A stretch of DNA of 64,000 bases from JBBIGV01 sp037447335 (GTDB taxonomy: Bacteria; Bacteroidota; Ignavibacteria; Ignavibacteriales; Ignavibacteriaceae): positions 109,551 to 173,550 of the forward strand of contig JBBIGV010000001.1 in the NCBI GenBank assembly GCA_037447335.1, read 5' to 3'. The notes under the pieces are model-generated. The model was given only the letters and a program-made list of their open reading frames with translations. It was not told where the DNA came from and searched no databases. The translations under genes were made by a program, and so were the position numbers. Every line of letters starts with the position of its first letter. The stretch's first letter is position 1. Below are positions 1 through 9,538 of this stretch, piece by piece.

Positions 1-20
1 TTGATATTTGATTATTGGGC

Positions 21-50
21 TTGACTTTATGAAGGTGTGCAAGGTATATT
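21..50 (+). promoter_or_regulatory. Candidate sigma70-type promoter for the DUF92/TPR operon
   Basis: TTGACT at 21-26 and TATATT at 45-50 are separated by 18 bases, a good -35/-10 pair. It lies about 100 bases upstream of the first gene and points toward it. No other start signal as good is visible before the operon. This is a consensus match only. Confidence 0.5.
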
Positions 51-153
51 TAGCCGTAAAAAAATTTTACTGATGTAAGTGAAATATTTAAACGATTCAT
101 CCCGCATTGCGATTCTTGCCATTAACTATTCTCCTCTGTTTTGAGGTGTGAAA

Positions 154-1014
154 ATGAATTTTACTCATTTCGATATTATTCCACTTGTAATATTATCAAT
201 GGTTGCCGGCAGTAATCTATTAATCAATTTCATTACGGCAATAATCTTTTCGGCGATAATCTCATTAGTTTCTATTCGTCTGAAATTTCTAAACAGGAGC
301 GGCGCAGTTGCAGTATTTATTCTCGCCATTCTTATATTCACTTTCGGAGGATGGAAATGGACAATACCGATATTAACATTTTTTATTGTGTCAAGTCTCC
401 TATCAAAGTTCTCAGAAAAAAAGAACAAGGAAAAAGAAACTTATATTGATAAGAAAAGTGAAAGGGACTACTTTCAGGTTATCGCCAATGGCGGTATTGC
501 AGGTATCCTGGTGGTTATTTATTACATTACACAATCGGAACTTTTGTATTTAATTTACGTCTCGTCTTTGTCTGCTGTTTGTGCTGATACCTTGTCAACA
601 GAAATAGGAACTATGAGGAAAACAAAAACAGTAAATATTTTAACTTTTAAACCTGCTGCACAGGGTATTTCGGGCGGCATTTCTTTCCCCGGATCTTTCG
701 GAGGATTAGCCGGTTCGTTCATAATAGCTCTCACTTCGCTTAGCTGGATATCAATCGATACCGTTTCTTTCTTTCTTATAATTGTCATTTCCGGTTTACT
801 TGGTAATTTAACCGACAGCTTTCTAGGCGCTGCAATACAGGGTAAATATAAATGCACCGTTTGCAGCAAATCTGTTGAACAATCAATGCACTGCAGTAAA
901 CCAACCGGACACACCGGCGGTCTAAAGTTCGTTAACAACGATGTTGTAAATCTTACTACAAGTGCTGCCGGGGGAGCATTCGGTTACATCCTTTATGAAA
1001 TAATTCAGAAATAA
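154..1014 (+). CDS. DUF92 (TIGR00297) integral membrane protein
   Basis: A hydrophobic protein of about 286 residues with six or more membrane segments. It carries the family signatures: an Asp-Thr-x-Ser-Thr-Glu-x-Gly motif near residue 150, the Gly-rich stretch GGISFPGSFGGLAGS, and a late Asn-Asp-Val-Val-Asn motif. The DUF92 family includes plant VTE6 and cyanobacterial phytyl-phosphate kinases, so a role with polyprenyl or phytyl phosphate is possible, but the bacterial members are mostly untested. A GTG at 148 is in frame, but the AGG of TTTGAGG is spaced correctly only for the ATG at 154, so I use that start. It is followed after one base by the TPR gene and is probably co-transcribed with it. 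Confidence 0.8.
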   Translation: MNFTHFDIIPLVILSMVAGSNLLINFITAIIFSAIISLVSIRLKFLNRSGAVAVFILAILIFTFGGWKWTIPILTFFIVSSLLSKFSEKKNKEKETYIDKKSERDYFQVIANGGIAGILVVIYYITQSELLYLIYVSSLSAVCADTLSTEIGTMRKTKTVNILTFKPAAQGISGGISFPGSFGGLAGSFIIALTSLSWISIDTVSFFLIIVISGLLGNLTDSFLGAAIQGKYKCTVCSKSVEQSMHCSKPTGHTGGLKFVNNDVVNLTTSAAGGAFGYILYEIIQK

Positions 1015-1015
1015 T

Positions 1016-3985
1016 ATGAAGATAAGAATCGCTTTAGTAATTCTAATAGGCTCCGTTACTGCTTTTTCGCAGGCAGTTTCAGATCGTTATTACCATGCAA
1101 TGAATGCATTTAATACCGGCAGATATGTTGAATCGGCTCGCTTGTTCGATGAGTTTTTTACCAATTATGAAATGCATGATGAATTGTATGCTTCGGCAAA
1201 ATATTATTATTCGGAAGCGTTAATAAAAATAAATAAGAATGATCAGGCTGCAGTTGGTTACGAGTATCTTGTAAATAATTTTAAATGGACTAACTACCGT
1301 GATAAATCTCTATACAAGCTCGGTCTGATTTACTACCAGGATAAGCTGTATGAAAAAAGCAGAGAACGATTTCGCACCTTGCTCGAAGAGCACCCGAACA
1401 GCGAACATGCAGGCTCTGCGCTCTACTGGATTGGCGAATCTTTTGCAGAAGAAAACAGGCTGGAAGATGCAATTCAATTTCTTCAGGAAGCAGTTGATAA
1501 AGGCAGGGACAACAGGTACATAGATTATTCACTTTTCACTTTAGCTTCTATTTATGAACGAATAGGCGATTATGAAAGCGCCGTTAAGTATTATGATGAA
1601 CTTCTGTCATTTCATCGCAGCAGCCCGTTAGCTGTTTCTGCGCAGATAAGAATTGGTATCTGCTATTTTAATCTCAAAGATTATCATTCCTCCATACTTG
1701 AGCTCAACAATCCGTTACTGTCGGATCTGCCGCTCAATCTGTATTCTGAAAGTCTTTACCTGCTTGCCAACTCTTATTACCGTGTGCAGGATTACAGGAA
1801 TGCAGAAAAGACGTATCTTGAGATAATTCAAAACTTTCCTGCATCAGAGGTTATCCGGGATGTGCAATATGGGCTTGCGTGGACATACTTCCAGCAAGGT
1901 AAATATCAGGATGCCCATAAGTTGTTCCATTTTCTCTCCACCGGAAGGGATGAGCTTGCCGAAAAGTCCTTCTATTGGAAAGCAGAATCAAAACGTTATG
2001 CCGGGCAGGAGGCAGAGGCTTTTAATCTTTATAAAGAATTTATTGAAAAATTTCCGCGCAGCCCGCTCGTCCAGGGTGTTCAATACCAGATGGGTGTTCT
2101 TTATTTCAACAGCAGGCAGCTCGATTTGTCCGAGAGATACCTGCTTGCATCTACCTCATCAACTGATCCTCTTGTAAGGGCGCGGGCTTTTACAATGCTG
2201 GGTGATCTTGAATTGAATAAAAAGCAATTTATCTCTGCCAGAAATAAATTTGAAACTGCAGTTAACATTCCAATTGCTGATGATGATGTCAGAAACCGCG
2301 CAATGCTCGGACTGGGTGTTGCTCTATACTATATGAATCAGTATAACGAAGCCATTGAAGCTCTTACGGACATTGATATACGCGATAAAAATTTTGAGCG
2401 CGACAGGGTGAACTTTTTCCTTGCCGAGAATTATTTTGCTGCCGGTAATTTCAAAGAAGCAATTGCCCGTTTCAGTAATGTTGATCCGAAAAATAAAGAG
2501 TTTGGAAATCTTTCGCTTTATGGAAAAGCGTACAGTTATTTCAATTCGGGTGATTATGAGAATGCAGCATATCAGTTTCTTGAGTTCACAAAACTTTTTC
2601 CGAATGACCCTAAAATTCTGGATGTCCGTTTAAGATTAGCAGACAGCTATTACGGCAGCAGAAATTTTACTGCAGCAAGTAACATTTATAAGCAGCTTTT
2701 TGCTTCAGGCAGGACTGCAATAAATGATCCGTATGCACATTATCAGTATGCACAGGCTCTTTACAAAGCAGGCAATATTAATGAAGCCAGGAACGAATTC
2801 CGTACGATTTCTGAAAAATATCCGCGTTCAGAATATGCTGATGCTTCTCTTTTTACTGTTGGATGGATTTCGTTTCAGCAAAGCAGCTTTACGGACGCTA
2901 TTATAAATTATAAAACAGTTCTCTCAACCTATCCGAACTCAGCTTTAGCGCCTATTGTTTATTATTCAATTGGTGATTCCTACTTTAACCTTGCCCGGTA
3001 TGATTCTGCCATTGCGTATTACCAAATAGTAATGCTGAACTATCCCAACTCTAATTATGTTTTCGATGCAGTCAACGGTTTGCAATACAGCTACGTTGCT
3101 ATGGGGCAGCCCGAACGTGCGATTGCAACTATAGATGAATTCATATCGCGAAACCCGGCGTTAAATTTTTCAGACCAGATATTCTTCAAAAAAGGAGAAA
3201 TATATTACAGCATCCGTAATTATGAAAAAGCTAAAATAAGTTATAAAGAATTTGTTGCGAATTACCCAAGAAGCAAATTTGTTCCCGATGCGTACTACTG
3301 GATTGGAAAAAGTGCGCAAAACCAGGGGCAGTTTGAAGAGGCAGTATTTAATTTTTCACGTGTGTTTGAATCTTACACAAACAGTGAAGTGGCTGCTGCT
3401 GCTGTAATTGAGCTCGGAAATATTTATAATGTTCAGAAAAACTACACTGCCGCAATAAATATATATAAAAGTGCGCTGGATAAATTGCCTAAGTCAGTAA
3501 AAATTCCGGAAATACTTTTTATGAAAGGAATGACCCTGCTGGCAATGAATGATATTCCGAATGCATACGAAGTTTTTGATGAGATTATAATGTATCATCG
3601 TACAACGATTTTTGCCCACCTGTCGAAGTTTGAAGTCGGTATGATTGAATTGAGTTCCGGCAGATTCGATAACGCAGCTCAGTTGTTTAAAGATCTGGCA
3701 GAATCAAGAAGCGATGATCTCGGTGCAAAGTCGCAGTATTACCTTGGCGTAACATACTTTGATCAGCGTCGTTTCACAGATGCGATAACGGCTTTGGTAA
3801 GGGTGAGAACTATCTTTTCAACTTATGATCAATGGCTTGCAATGTCGTTCCTGAAACTCGGTGAATGTTACGTTGAACTGAAGGATATCGAAAAAGCCAA
3901 AGAGATGTACAGGATAGTTCTAACTAAACATGGCGGGGATGAATTTGGAAAAGAAGCACAAAACAGACTCAGGATGCTAAGATGA
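1016..3985 (+). CDS. Large periplasmic tetratricopeptide-repeat protein
   Basis: A 989-residue protein that starts with a signal peptide (MKIRIALVILIGSVTAFSQA). Nearly the whole remainder consists of TPR/Sel1-like helical hairpins with recurring A-x-x-x-Y/F and Y-P-x-S elements; at least 20 repeats can be picked out. Such proteins are scaffolds for protein-protein contacts, and this one should be periplasmic or attached to the outer membrane. It resembles an expanded YbgF/CpoB- or BamD-like repeat protein rather than an enzyme. It starts one base after the DUF92 stop and overlaps the next gene (the barrel) by an ATGA, so translation is probably coupled. No lipobox is evident. Confidence 0.8.
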   Translation: MKIRIALVILIGSVTAFSQAVSDRYYHAMNAFNTGRYVESARLFDEFFTNYEMHDELYASAKYYYSEALIKINKNDQAAVGYEYLVNNFKWTNYRDKSLYKLGLIYYQDKLYEKSRERFRTLLEEHPNSEHAGSALYWIGESFAEENRLEDAIQFLQEAVDKGRDNRYIDYSLFTLASIYERIGDYESAVKYYDELLSFHRSSPLAVSAQIRIGICYFNLKDYHSSILELNNPLLSDLPLNLYSESLYLLANSYYRVQDYRNAEKTYLEIIQNFPASEVIRDVQYGLAWTYFQQGKYQDAHKLFHFLSTGRDELAEKSFYWKAESKRYAGQEAEAFNLYKEFIEKFPRSPLVQGVQYQMGVLYFNSRQLDLSERYLLASTSSTDPLVRARAFTMLGDLELNKKQFISARNKFETAVNIPIADDDVRNRAMLGLGVALYYMNQYNEAIEALTDIDIRDKNFERDRVNFFLAENYFAAGNFKEAIARFSNVDPKNKEFGNLSLYGKAYSYFNSGDYENAAYQFLEFTKLFPNDPKILDVRLRLADSYYGSRNFTAASNIYKQLFASGRTAINDPYAHYQYAQALYKAGNINEARNEFRTISEKYPRSEYADASLFTVGWISFQQSSFTDAIINYKTVLSTYPNSALAPIVYYSIGDSYFNLARYDSAIAYYQIVMLNYPNSNYVFDAVNGLQYSYVAMGQPERAIATIDEFISRNPALNFSDQIFFKKGEIYYSIRNYEKAKISYKEFVANYPRSKFVPDAYYWIGKSAQNQGQFEEAVFNFSRVFESYTNSEVAAAAVIELGNIYNVQKNYTAAINIYKSALDKLPKSVKIPEILFMKGMTLLAMNDIPNAYEVFDEIIMYHRTTIFAHLSKFEVGMIELSSGRFDNAAQLFKDLAESRSDDLGAKSQYYLGVTYFDQRRFTDAITALVRVRTIFSTYDQWLAMSFLKLGECYVELKDIEKAKEMYRIVLTKHGGDEFGKEAQNRLRMLR

Positions 3986-5577
3986 TCATTAAACTTTTAA
4001 TTTTATTCCTAATATTTACAGTTGGCTTATCAGCACAGGAAGATTCACGTGTTAATCCAAGCGTTGAGCTGCCGGATTTTGTGATTACCGGCAGGGATGT
4101 GATCAGTGTTCAGAAAGTGAAAAAGAAGAGCCCTGATTTTATTTCAACAATAACAGAAAAATTTTTAAAACCGGCTTTCTCACCTGAAGAACTTGAAATG
4201 AAAGACCTCTCAAATCCTCTTAAAAAAGAGCAAAGCATTTTTGATTCCGTTGCATTTGCAGTTGGACATCTTGATATTGGTGCTGGACTTTATCTGCTAC
4301 CCGGTGCAAATCTGAATTATGTACTTCCATTCGACGGTGGATTGCTGGAAGGAACCTTTACAGGCGAAAACAGAAGAGCACACGTAGATTACAGCAACAG
4401 GTATTCAATCGGAGGTGGTGCAAACCTTATCTATAACATAGCTAACAAAAAAGAATTTCTTGGCGGCACAAGATTAAAAGCAAATGCATTCCTCGGTACT
4501 TCATCATTTAATTTATACGGATCTGATAACCCGTCTCAGAAAAGAATTCTTAATCATGGAGATTTCGGTTTCAGCTTTGACAATCTGCTAAGCAGCAGGT
4601 TCAACATAGGCTTTAATATTAATGATGAATATACCGCAATTCCTGATGAAAACTTTTCCGAACACCTGGTTAAGTTCAGCGGATTTACAAAATTGTCGTT
4701 CCCTAATTTCTTTATAGGGGCTAATGCTGATTACAGAAGGCAGTACGTTACAACCAACTTAGCTTCTGACAAAATATTCGATTACTTCTTTACCAGACCA
4801 ATGTTTGGAATTATGGTTTCAGACATTTTCAAAGCAGCTTTCGGATTTACATATTCAAAATCAGTCAGCAAGGATTTCTTTGCACCTTATGCAGCCGCTG
4901 CAGTTAAACTCGATAAAAACCTCACGCTCTTTGGTGAATATGCACCGGTCGGAGAGTTTTTTAATAATGGCTGGTTCATGAGACAGAACGACTATTTTAA
5001 CCTTGATGCTTCATTGAATTTTTTCACTGAAAAAAATACTGTTATAAACGCTTCAATCAAGTATGAATTTGATAAATATTTTCTGATAGACGGCGGATTC
5101 ATGATTTACAACGCAGATAACCATCCGTACTTTACACCCTCAACAGTATCCGGTAAATTTAATGCTGCTGCAACAGTAGTTGATTATCTGCGCGGTTACC
5201 TCAATGCACTTTTTCATACAGGTCCGTTTGGATATTTTTATGGTACGGCTGAGTTTATTGACATGAAAGATTCTTCGGGTGCTCATATTCCTTATTCACC
5301 AAAGATGAGAAGCTCAATAACTTATGGTTACCCATTCCAGTCTGGATTTACTGTTGAAACAAAGTTACTGTTTAATTCAGAATCTTATACCGATATTTCC
5401 AATACTGAAAAGATTGATCCCTATATTGACCTTACATTGAAGCTCTATTATGAGCTTAATCAGAATTTTACGTTAAGTCTAGAACTCAACAATATTTTAA
5501 GCCGGAACAATTATATTTGGTATGGTTATAAAGAAACACCATTTTCAGTTACCGGCGGATTTAATTTAAGATGGTGA
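3982..5577 (+). CDS. Outer-membrane beta-barrel protein, TonB-receptor-like C-terminal half
   Basis: 531 residues with a signal peptide ending in GLSAQ. A short periplasmic segment comes first (VELPDFVITGRDVISV, residues about 27-42). Alternating aromatic/polar strands follow to the C-terminus, which ends NLRW as is typical of a barrel signal. The last strands (NNILSRNNYIWYGYKETPF) are very like the end of TonB-dependent receptors, but no plug domain of normal size is present, so it may be a plugless relative. The PDFVITG segment resembles a TonB-box/plug-entry motif. The ATGA overlap with the TPR gene suggests that the two products work as a pair. Confidence 0.7.
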   Translation: MIIKLLILFLIFTVGLSAQEDSRVNPSVELPDFVITGRDVISVQKVKKKSPDFISTITEKFLKPAFSPEELEMKDLSNPLKKEQSIFDSVAFAVGHLDIGAGLYLLPGANLNYVLPFDGGLLEGTFTGENRRAHVDYSNRYSIGGGANLIYNIANKKEFLGGTRLKANAFLGTSSFNLYGSDNPSQKRILNHGDFGFSFDNLLSSRFNIGFNINDEYTAIPDENFSEHLVKFSGFTKLSFPNFFIGANADYRRQYVTTNLASDKIFDYFFTRPMFGIMVSDIFKAAFGFTYSKSVSKDFFAPYAAAAVKLDKNLTLFGEYAPVGEFFNNGWFMRQNDYFNLDASLNFFTEKNTVINASIKYEFDKYFLIDGGFMIYNADNHPYFTPSTVSGKFNAAATVVDYLRGYLNALFHTGPFGYFYGTAEFIDMKDSSGAHIPYSPKMRSSITYGYPFQSGFTVETKLLFNSESYTDISNTEKIDPYIDLTLKLYYELNQNFTLSLELNNILSRNNYIWYGYKETPFSVTGGFNLRW

Positions 5578-5641
5578 CCAAGCATACGAAATGAAGTCGG
5601 AGTTTTTTTATTTTCAAAAATAGTGAACCAGGATTAAGTGT

Positions 5642-7441
5642 ATGAAAAAAGCAGAGCTTGTAAGAAATATCAGTAAGGCAGCCGGCGTTCCCGACACTGA
5701 AGCAAAAGTATTTTTTGAAATTTTTCTGCGAAGGGCTGCCGATTTGCTTAAACCCGGTCAAACTTTCAAATTGAAAGACTTCGGATTTTTTAATTACAGG
5801 AAAGCGCGAATTAAAAGTAAAACAGTCAGTCATTTTGATGAAGCTCCGGAAATAGTTTATCTGGATCTTTTATTGTTTTCTGAAAAAGATGATTTCAGTA
5901 AAACCACCACGGATTACCTTATTTTTAATGTCCCTCAAAAGGAAAGTGTGGATTATAATCCCGTTGATTCACTATTCAGCATAAGCATTGGTAAACCAAT
6001 AATTCCACTAAAAGATATTAAGCAATCTGATTACCTGATGCCTCCAACCGGCATTGAACTAAGACGATTAATTGAATTAAAAGCCGAGAAGCTGATAAAA
6101 GAAATAGAACCTCTGGATGAATCAAATGAGCTCGACCCGATCATCGTTCTTGATAAATCAAATTATGATCCTGCACAAATCGAATTTGAATGGGAAGATA
6201 AAGAAATACTTAATTTTGATACGGTTCCTGAAAGCAATGATGATCCTATCAATATCACAAAGAATAAAGAATTTGAAAACCTAACATGGGATTTTGGCGA
6301 GCAGCTAGCACGTGAAATTGAAGAAGAATCTTTAATGGACCTCGACCCGGAATCGGGGACTGAAATGCTTTCGGGAGACGAAACATCACTTTGGAATTTT
6401 GGGGCGGATGATTATCATCAAAAAAACGAATCTGCTTTATTTACTGAAGGCATAGATGACACGGGTAAACCACCGAAGGAGCCTGAGCAGAAGGAAGTGG
6501 TTAAAGAGGTAGAAGATTATAATCCCGAAGAAGAGGTCAGCAAACTGCATGAACAGGAAAATGAAGTTGAAATGATTGGAAGTTTTCAGAGGGTTCGTTC
6601 TTTAACACAAGAGCTTGGTTCTTCATTCAGAATTCCCAAACATCTCACAAAAATTAATGAGGAACAAGAAACTGAAGAATTTATTGAAAAAGAAACATCT
6701 TCCGATGAATTCGATAAATATCCTGCAGAGAGTTTCAGCCAGACTACAGAATTCTTTATAACTGAAGATGATCAATTTTTGTCAGCTTCAACAGAAGCGA
6801 CGATGGAAGAAACCCTCGAAGTCGAAGAAGCGCCTGAAGAATTGCCTCAACAGCCTGATGAAGAGACGACGAAGGATTTTCATAAATCTGCTGTTGAGGA
6901 TGCTTTCAGCTATGCATCGAGAAAGAGAGAGAGAGGTTATGACAGGTCAGGTAAAAAATCTGCAACAATAGTTTTCGGGGCAGTATTTCTTATGATCTTA
7001 ATCGCTGCTGCAATTTATTTTTTTAATAAGCTTTCCTCCGATGTTGATCATGCCGCGGAAAGGACTTTTACATCAGTAAATATTATTGAACGCAGTTATG
7101 ACATACCGGTTTCTTATCCATATCCTAAAAAAGATGCAAAGGAAGTGGTACAGGAAGAAGAACCGGTTACGATTGATGAGCCAATAATTCCTGATCGACT
7201 AGAAACAGTTAGAGGTAATATCTTTAAATCTCCAAATGATTACATTGTTCAGGTTGGATCGTTTCGGCGGGAGCAGGATGCAGATGTGATATCAGAAAGA
7301 TTAAAGGGGAAAGGATTCAGTTCATATGTTGAAGAAGCAAATATTGCAACCGGAAGGTGGTACCGTGTCAGAGTGCGGGGATTCAATTCTGACGAAGAAG
7401 CTGAAAATTTTTTCAACCGTTACCAGCGAAATGAATTTTAA
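5642..7441 (+). CDS. HU-type DNA-binding domain / transmembrane / SPOR-domain protein
   Basis: 599 residues in three parts. Residues 1-80 are a bacterial HU/IHF-like fold (start MKKAELVRNISKAAGV, later LKDFGFFNYRKAR). Residues about 100-435 are a highly acidic, low-complexity linker. Residues about 439-461 are one membrane helix (FGAVFLMILIAAAIYFF). Residues about 533-599 are a SPOR domain (YIVQVGSF...WYRVRVRGF), the fold that binds denuded glycan strands at division septa. The likely topology is HU in the cytoplasm and SPOR in the periplasm. Proteins named HU-CCDC81/SPOR are known in Bacteroidota, mostly uncharacterised. A tether between nucleoid and septal peptidoglycan is my inference. It sits directly before exbB/exbD/tonB. 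Confidence 0.8.
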   Translation: MKKAELVRNISKAAGVPDTEAKVFFEIFLRRAADLLKPGQTFKLKDFGFFNYRKARIKSKTVSHFDEAPEIVYLDLLLFSEKDDFSKTTTDYLIFNVPQKESVDYNPVDSLFSISIGKPIIPLKDIKQSDYLMPPTGIELRRLIELKAEKLIKEIEPLDESNELDPIIVLDKSNYDPAQIEFEWEDKEILNFDTVPESNDDPINITKNKEFENLTWDFGEQLAREIEEESLMDLDPESGTEMLSGDETSLWNFGADDYHQKNESALFTEGIDDTGKPPKEPEQKEVVKEVEDYNPEEEVSKLHEQENEVEMIGSFQRVRSLTQELGSSFRIPKHLTKINEEQETEEFIEKETSSDEFDKYPAESFSQTTEFFITEDDQFLSASTEATMEETLEVEEAPEELPQQPDEETTKDFHKSAVEDAFSYASRKRERGYDRSGKKSATIVFGAVFLMILIAAAIYFFNKLSSDVDHAAERTFTSVNIIERSYDIPVSYPYPKKDAKEVVQEEEPVTIDEPIIPDRLETVRGNIFKSPNDYIVQVGSFRREQDADVISERLKGKGFSSYVEEANIATGRWYRVRVRGFNSDEEAENFFNRYQRNEF

Positions 7442-7465
7442 AATCAAATAATTACAAGGAATAAT

Positions 7466-8122
7466 ATGAATCTACTTGAGATATTTCTGAAAGGAGGCTT
7501 CCTTATGTGGCCTATACTGCTTTGTTCAATTCTTGGACTCGCAGTAATAATAGACAGATACGTTGTATTAAGGAAGGCAAGAATAAATGTGCCGGCTTTT
7601 ATGGTAAGGATAAGAGGAATGATTAAAAAGAAAGACATTTCCGGTGCAATTAGCCACTGTATGGAAGAAAAATCACCCGTCGCTAATATTGTAAGAAAAG
7701 GATTAAAGAAATATAAACTTGGTCATGCCCGCGTAAAAGAAGCAATTGAAAATGCGGGCAGACAGGAAGTAAGTAAAATGGAAAAAGGACTTACAGTGCT
7801 TGCTTCAATTGCGGGGGTTGCACCATTGCTTGGATTTTTAGGTACTGTAACAGGAATGATCCAGGCTTTTATGAGGATAGAAGATCTCGCCGGTGCTGCA
7901 AGCCCGAGTGATCTTGCCGGAGGTATTTGGGTAGCATTAACAACCACAGCATTCGGATTAATTGTTGGTATTCCTGCGCTTGCTTTTTATAACTATTTTG
8001 TCAGTTCGGTAAAGAAGCTTGTTGGAGATATGGAAACAGTTGCCAACGATGTGATTGATACCATCCAGGATAGTTCCGGCAGCACTGAATACGTTGAAGA
8101 AGAACTTGAAATTGATATATAG
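7466..8122 (+). CDS. exbB: MotA/TolQ/ExbB proton-channel family protein
   Basis: 218 residues. It has an N-terminal membrane helix (LMWPILLCSILGLAVIIDRY), a cytoplasmic basic stretch, and then the conserved channel core LTVLASIAGVAPLLGFLGTV and GIWVALTTTAFGLIVGIPAL. It pairs with an ExbD/TolR protein to use the proton-motive force for a TonB- or Tol-type partner. It overlaps or abuts exbD with a shared AGGAA ribosome site. ExbB is preferred over TolQ because a tonB gene, not tolA/tolB/pal, follows. Confidence 0.88.
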   Translation: MNLLEIFLKGGFLMWPILLCSILGLAVIIDRYVVLRKARINVPAFMVRIRGMIKKKDISGAISHCMEEKSPVANIVRKGLKKYKLGHARVKEAIENAGRQEVSKMEKGLTVLASIAGVAPLLGFLGTVTGMIQAFMRIEDLAGAASPSDLAGGIWVALTTTAFGLIVGIPALAFYNYFVSSVKKLVGDMETVANDVIDTIQDSSGSTEYVEEELEIDI

Positions 8123-8129
8123 GAATTTT

Positions 8130-8534
8130 ATGACTTTTAATACATCAAATCAGCCATTAAGTATTTTCAGCTATTCATCACTTACAGATATAGTAATGCT
8201 TTTGATTATTTTCTTCCTGCTTACTTCGCAGTTTGTTATACATACAGGTGTTAAGGTTCAACTGCCGGGGTCAAAAACCAATGAACAAACAGCGCCAACA
8301 AGAATGATAGTCACACTCACGGCTGCAGGGGCAATTTATGTAGGCAATAATGAAATCAGCCTCGCCGAGTTACCTCTTGAGCTTAATAAGATGAAGGAAG
8401 ATATCGCCGACGACAATCTTATCTTACGTGCTGATAAAACGGTTGCTGTGGATTTAGTAATTAAGGTGATTGATGCAGCGCGTGCAGTTGGTATTGACAA
8501 GTTCACCATTGAAACAGAAAAGGAAAGGTTTTAG
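8130..8534 (+). CDS. exbD: ExbD/TolR family biopolymer transport protein
   Basis: 134 residues from the ATG at 8130, which is preceded by AGGAA at 8121-8125. Longer in-frame starts would run back into exbB. A single membrane helix (SLTDIVMLLIIFFLLTSQF) contains the family's proton-carrying Asp at residue 20. A periplasmic domain with LRADKTVAVDLVIKVIDAA follows. It forms the channel complex with the preceding ExbB and energises the TonB protein encoded next. Confidence 0.88.
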   Translation: MTFNTSNQPLSIFSYSSLTDIVMLLIIFFLLTSQFVIHTGVKVQLPGSKTNEQTAPTRMIVTLTAAGAIYVGNNEISLAELPLELNKMKEDIADDNLILRADKTVAVDLVIKVIDAARAVGIDKFTIETEKERF

Positions 8535-8565
8535 TAAGAGAGATTAAATTTTAAAGGTTAATGCC

Positions 8566-9264
8566 ATGGCTTACTCATCAATCAGAAATATGTCTTATAC
8601 AAGCTCTGTGTTTTTACATCTGGTGCTTATGATTTTGTTTTATATATGGACTATCACCATTGATTATCCGCCGCGGGATTATGTTGAACTTTCTTTCGGT
8701 ATTTCCGGTGAATTCGGCTCATCGGGCGCCATTGGAACTCAAATAGAAAAAATTGATGAACTGGCAAAGCCTGAAGAGCAAACCGAGACAAAAAATCAAA
8801 CTGCAGAAGTAAGAGAAGTCGAATTGCCAAAAGCAACTCAAACTTCAGACCAGAATGCTATTACTCCGGCGGAAAAGGACAAGCAAAAATCGGAAGTTTC
8901 CCGAACAGAAACTAAAGATACACGTAACCAGCAGGTTACTACTACCGGGCAGGGGAACAGGGCAATAGGTGATGGCAGCTTTGGTTTTGTTATCGAGTGG
9001 GGCGGTAAAGGAACAAGAAGAATTTATAATTACATAATACCTGATTACCCCGAAGGCGTGCAGAAGGAAATAAACATCCGTTTAAGTTTTACGATTTTAC
9101 CTGATGGCACAATTGGAACTATTATTCCGGTTACAAAAGCTGATACGAGATTAGAAAATGTTGCAATTAATTCGTTGAGGCAGTGGAGATTTGAACCATT
9201 GTCTTCAAACCAGCCTCAGAACGAACAAGCAGCAGTCATTGATTTTCCGTTCCGGCTTCAGTAG
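8566..9264 (+). CDS. tonB: TonB family energy transducer
   Basis: 232 residues. One N-terminal membrane helix (VFLHLVLMILFYIWTITI) is followed by a charged Glu/Lys/Thr-rich linker (about 60-130). A TonB C-terminal domain spans about 145-232: IIPDYPEGVQKEINIRLSF, then PDGTIGTIIPV and INSLRQWRFEPL. It would transmit energy from ExbB/ExbD across the periplasm to outer-membrane receptors, plausibly including the barrel encoded upstream. The 3' end overlaps the convergent small membrane-protein gene by 29 bases. Confidence 0.85.
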   Translation: MAYSSIRNMSYTSSVFLHLVLMILFYIWTITIDYPPRDYVELSFGISGEFGSSGAIGTQIEKIDELAKPEEQTETKNQTAEVREVELPKATQTSDQNAITPAEKDKQKSEVSRTETKDTRNQQVTTTGQGNRAIGDGSFGFVIEWGGKGTRRIYNYIIPDYPEGVQKEINIRLSFTILPDGTIGTIIPVTKADTRLENVAINSLRQWRFEPLSSNQPQNEQAAVIDFPFRLQ

Positions 9265-9538
9265 AAGGTTCTTCCTGATAATATATCCGGTAAAAGAAAT
9301 ATTCGCCCAGGGTTAGCAGAGAAAGTGAGAATGTATCGCGGTCAAAGTAAATTCCGAAACCTTCCTCTTCCATCAAAAATTTTGCAATTATACCTGTAAT
9401 AGACCAACCGACGGCAAAGAGAATACCTATTAATCCAACATTTAAAAATGCTGTAGTTAGGGAATCTTCCTGCCACTTTTTTGTGAAGATGTAAAGAGCA
9501 AAAATTAAATGAGCAAAAAAGATCAATACAATGATCAT
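9236..9538 (-). CDS. Small membrane protein of unknown function
   Basis: 100 residues with two clear hydrophobic segments (MIIVLIFFAHLIFALYIF and LNVGLIGILFAVGWSITGII) and an acidic C-terminus. I do not recognise a family. Its start codon overlaps the stop of the upstream minus-strand gene (TAATG), which argues that it is translated as part of the operon. Its end overlaps the tonB 3' end by 29 bases in convergent orientation. Confidence 0.6.
   Translation of the reverse strand: MIIVLIFFAHLIFALYIFTKKWQEDSLTTAFLNVGLIGILFAVGWSITGIIAKFLMEEEGFGIYFDRDTFSLSLLTLGEYFFYRIYYQEEPSTEAGTENQ

Noticed and set aside
555..938. A 127-codon minus-strand frame inside the DUF92 gene
   Set aside because: The DUF92 motifs on the plus strand are clear; the reverse frame has no support.
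5561..7638. Minus-strand and alternative-frame open frames opposite the HU-SPOR and ExbB genes
   Set aside because: They are shadows of strongly supported genes with clear domains and have no ribosome sites.
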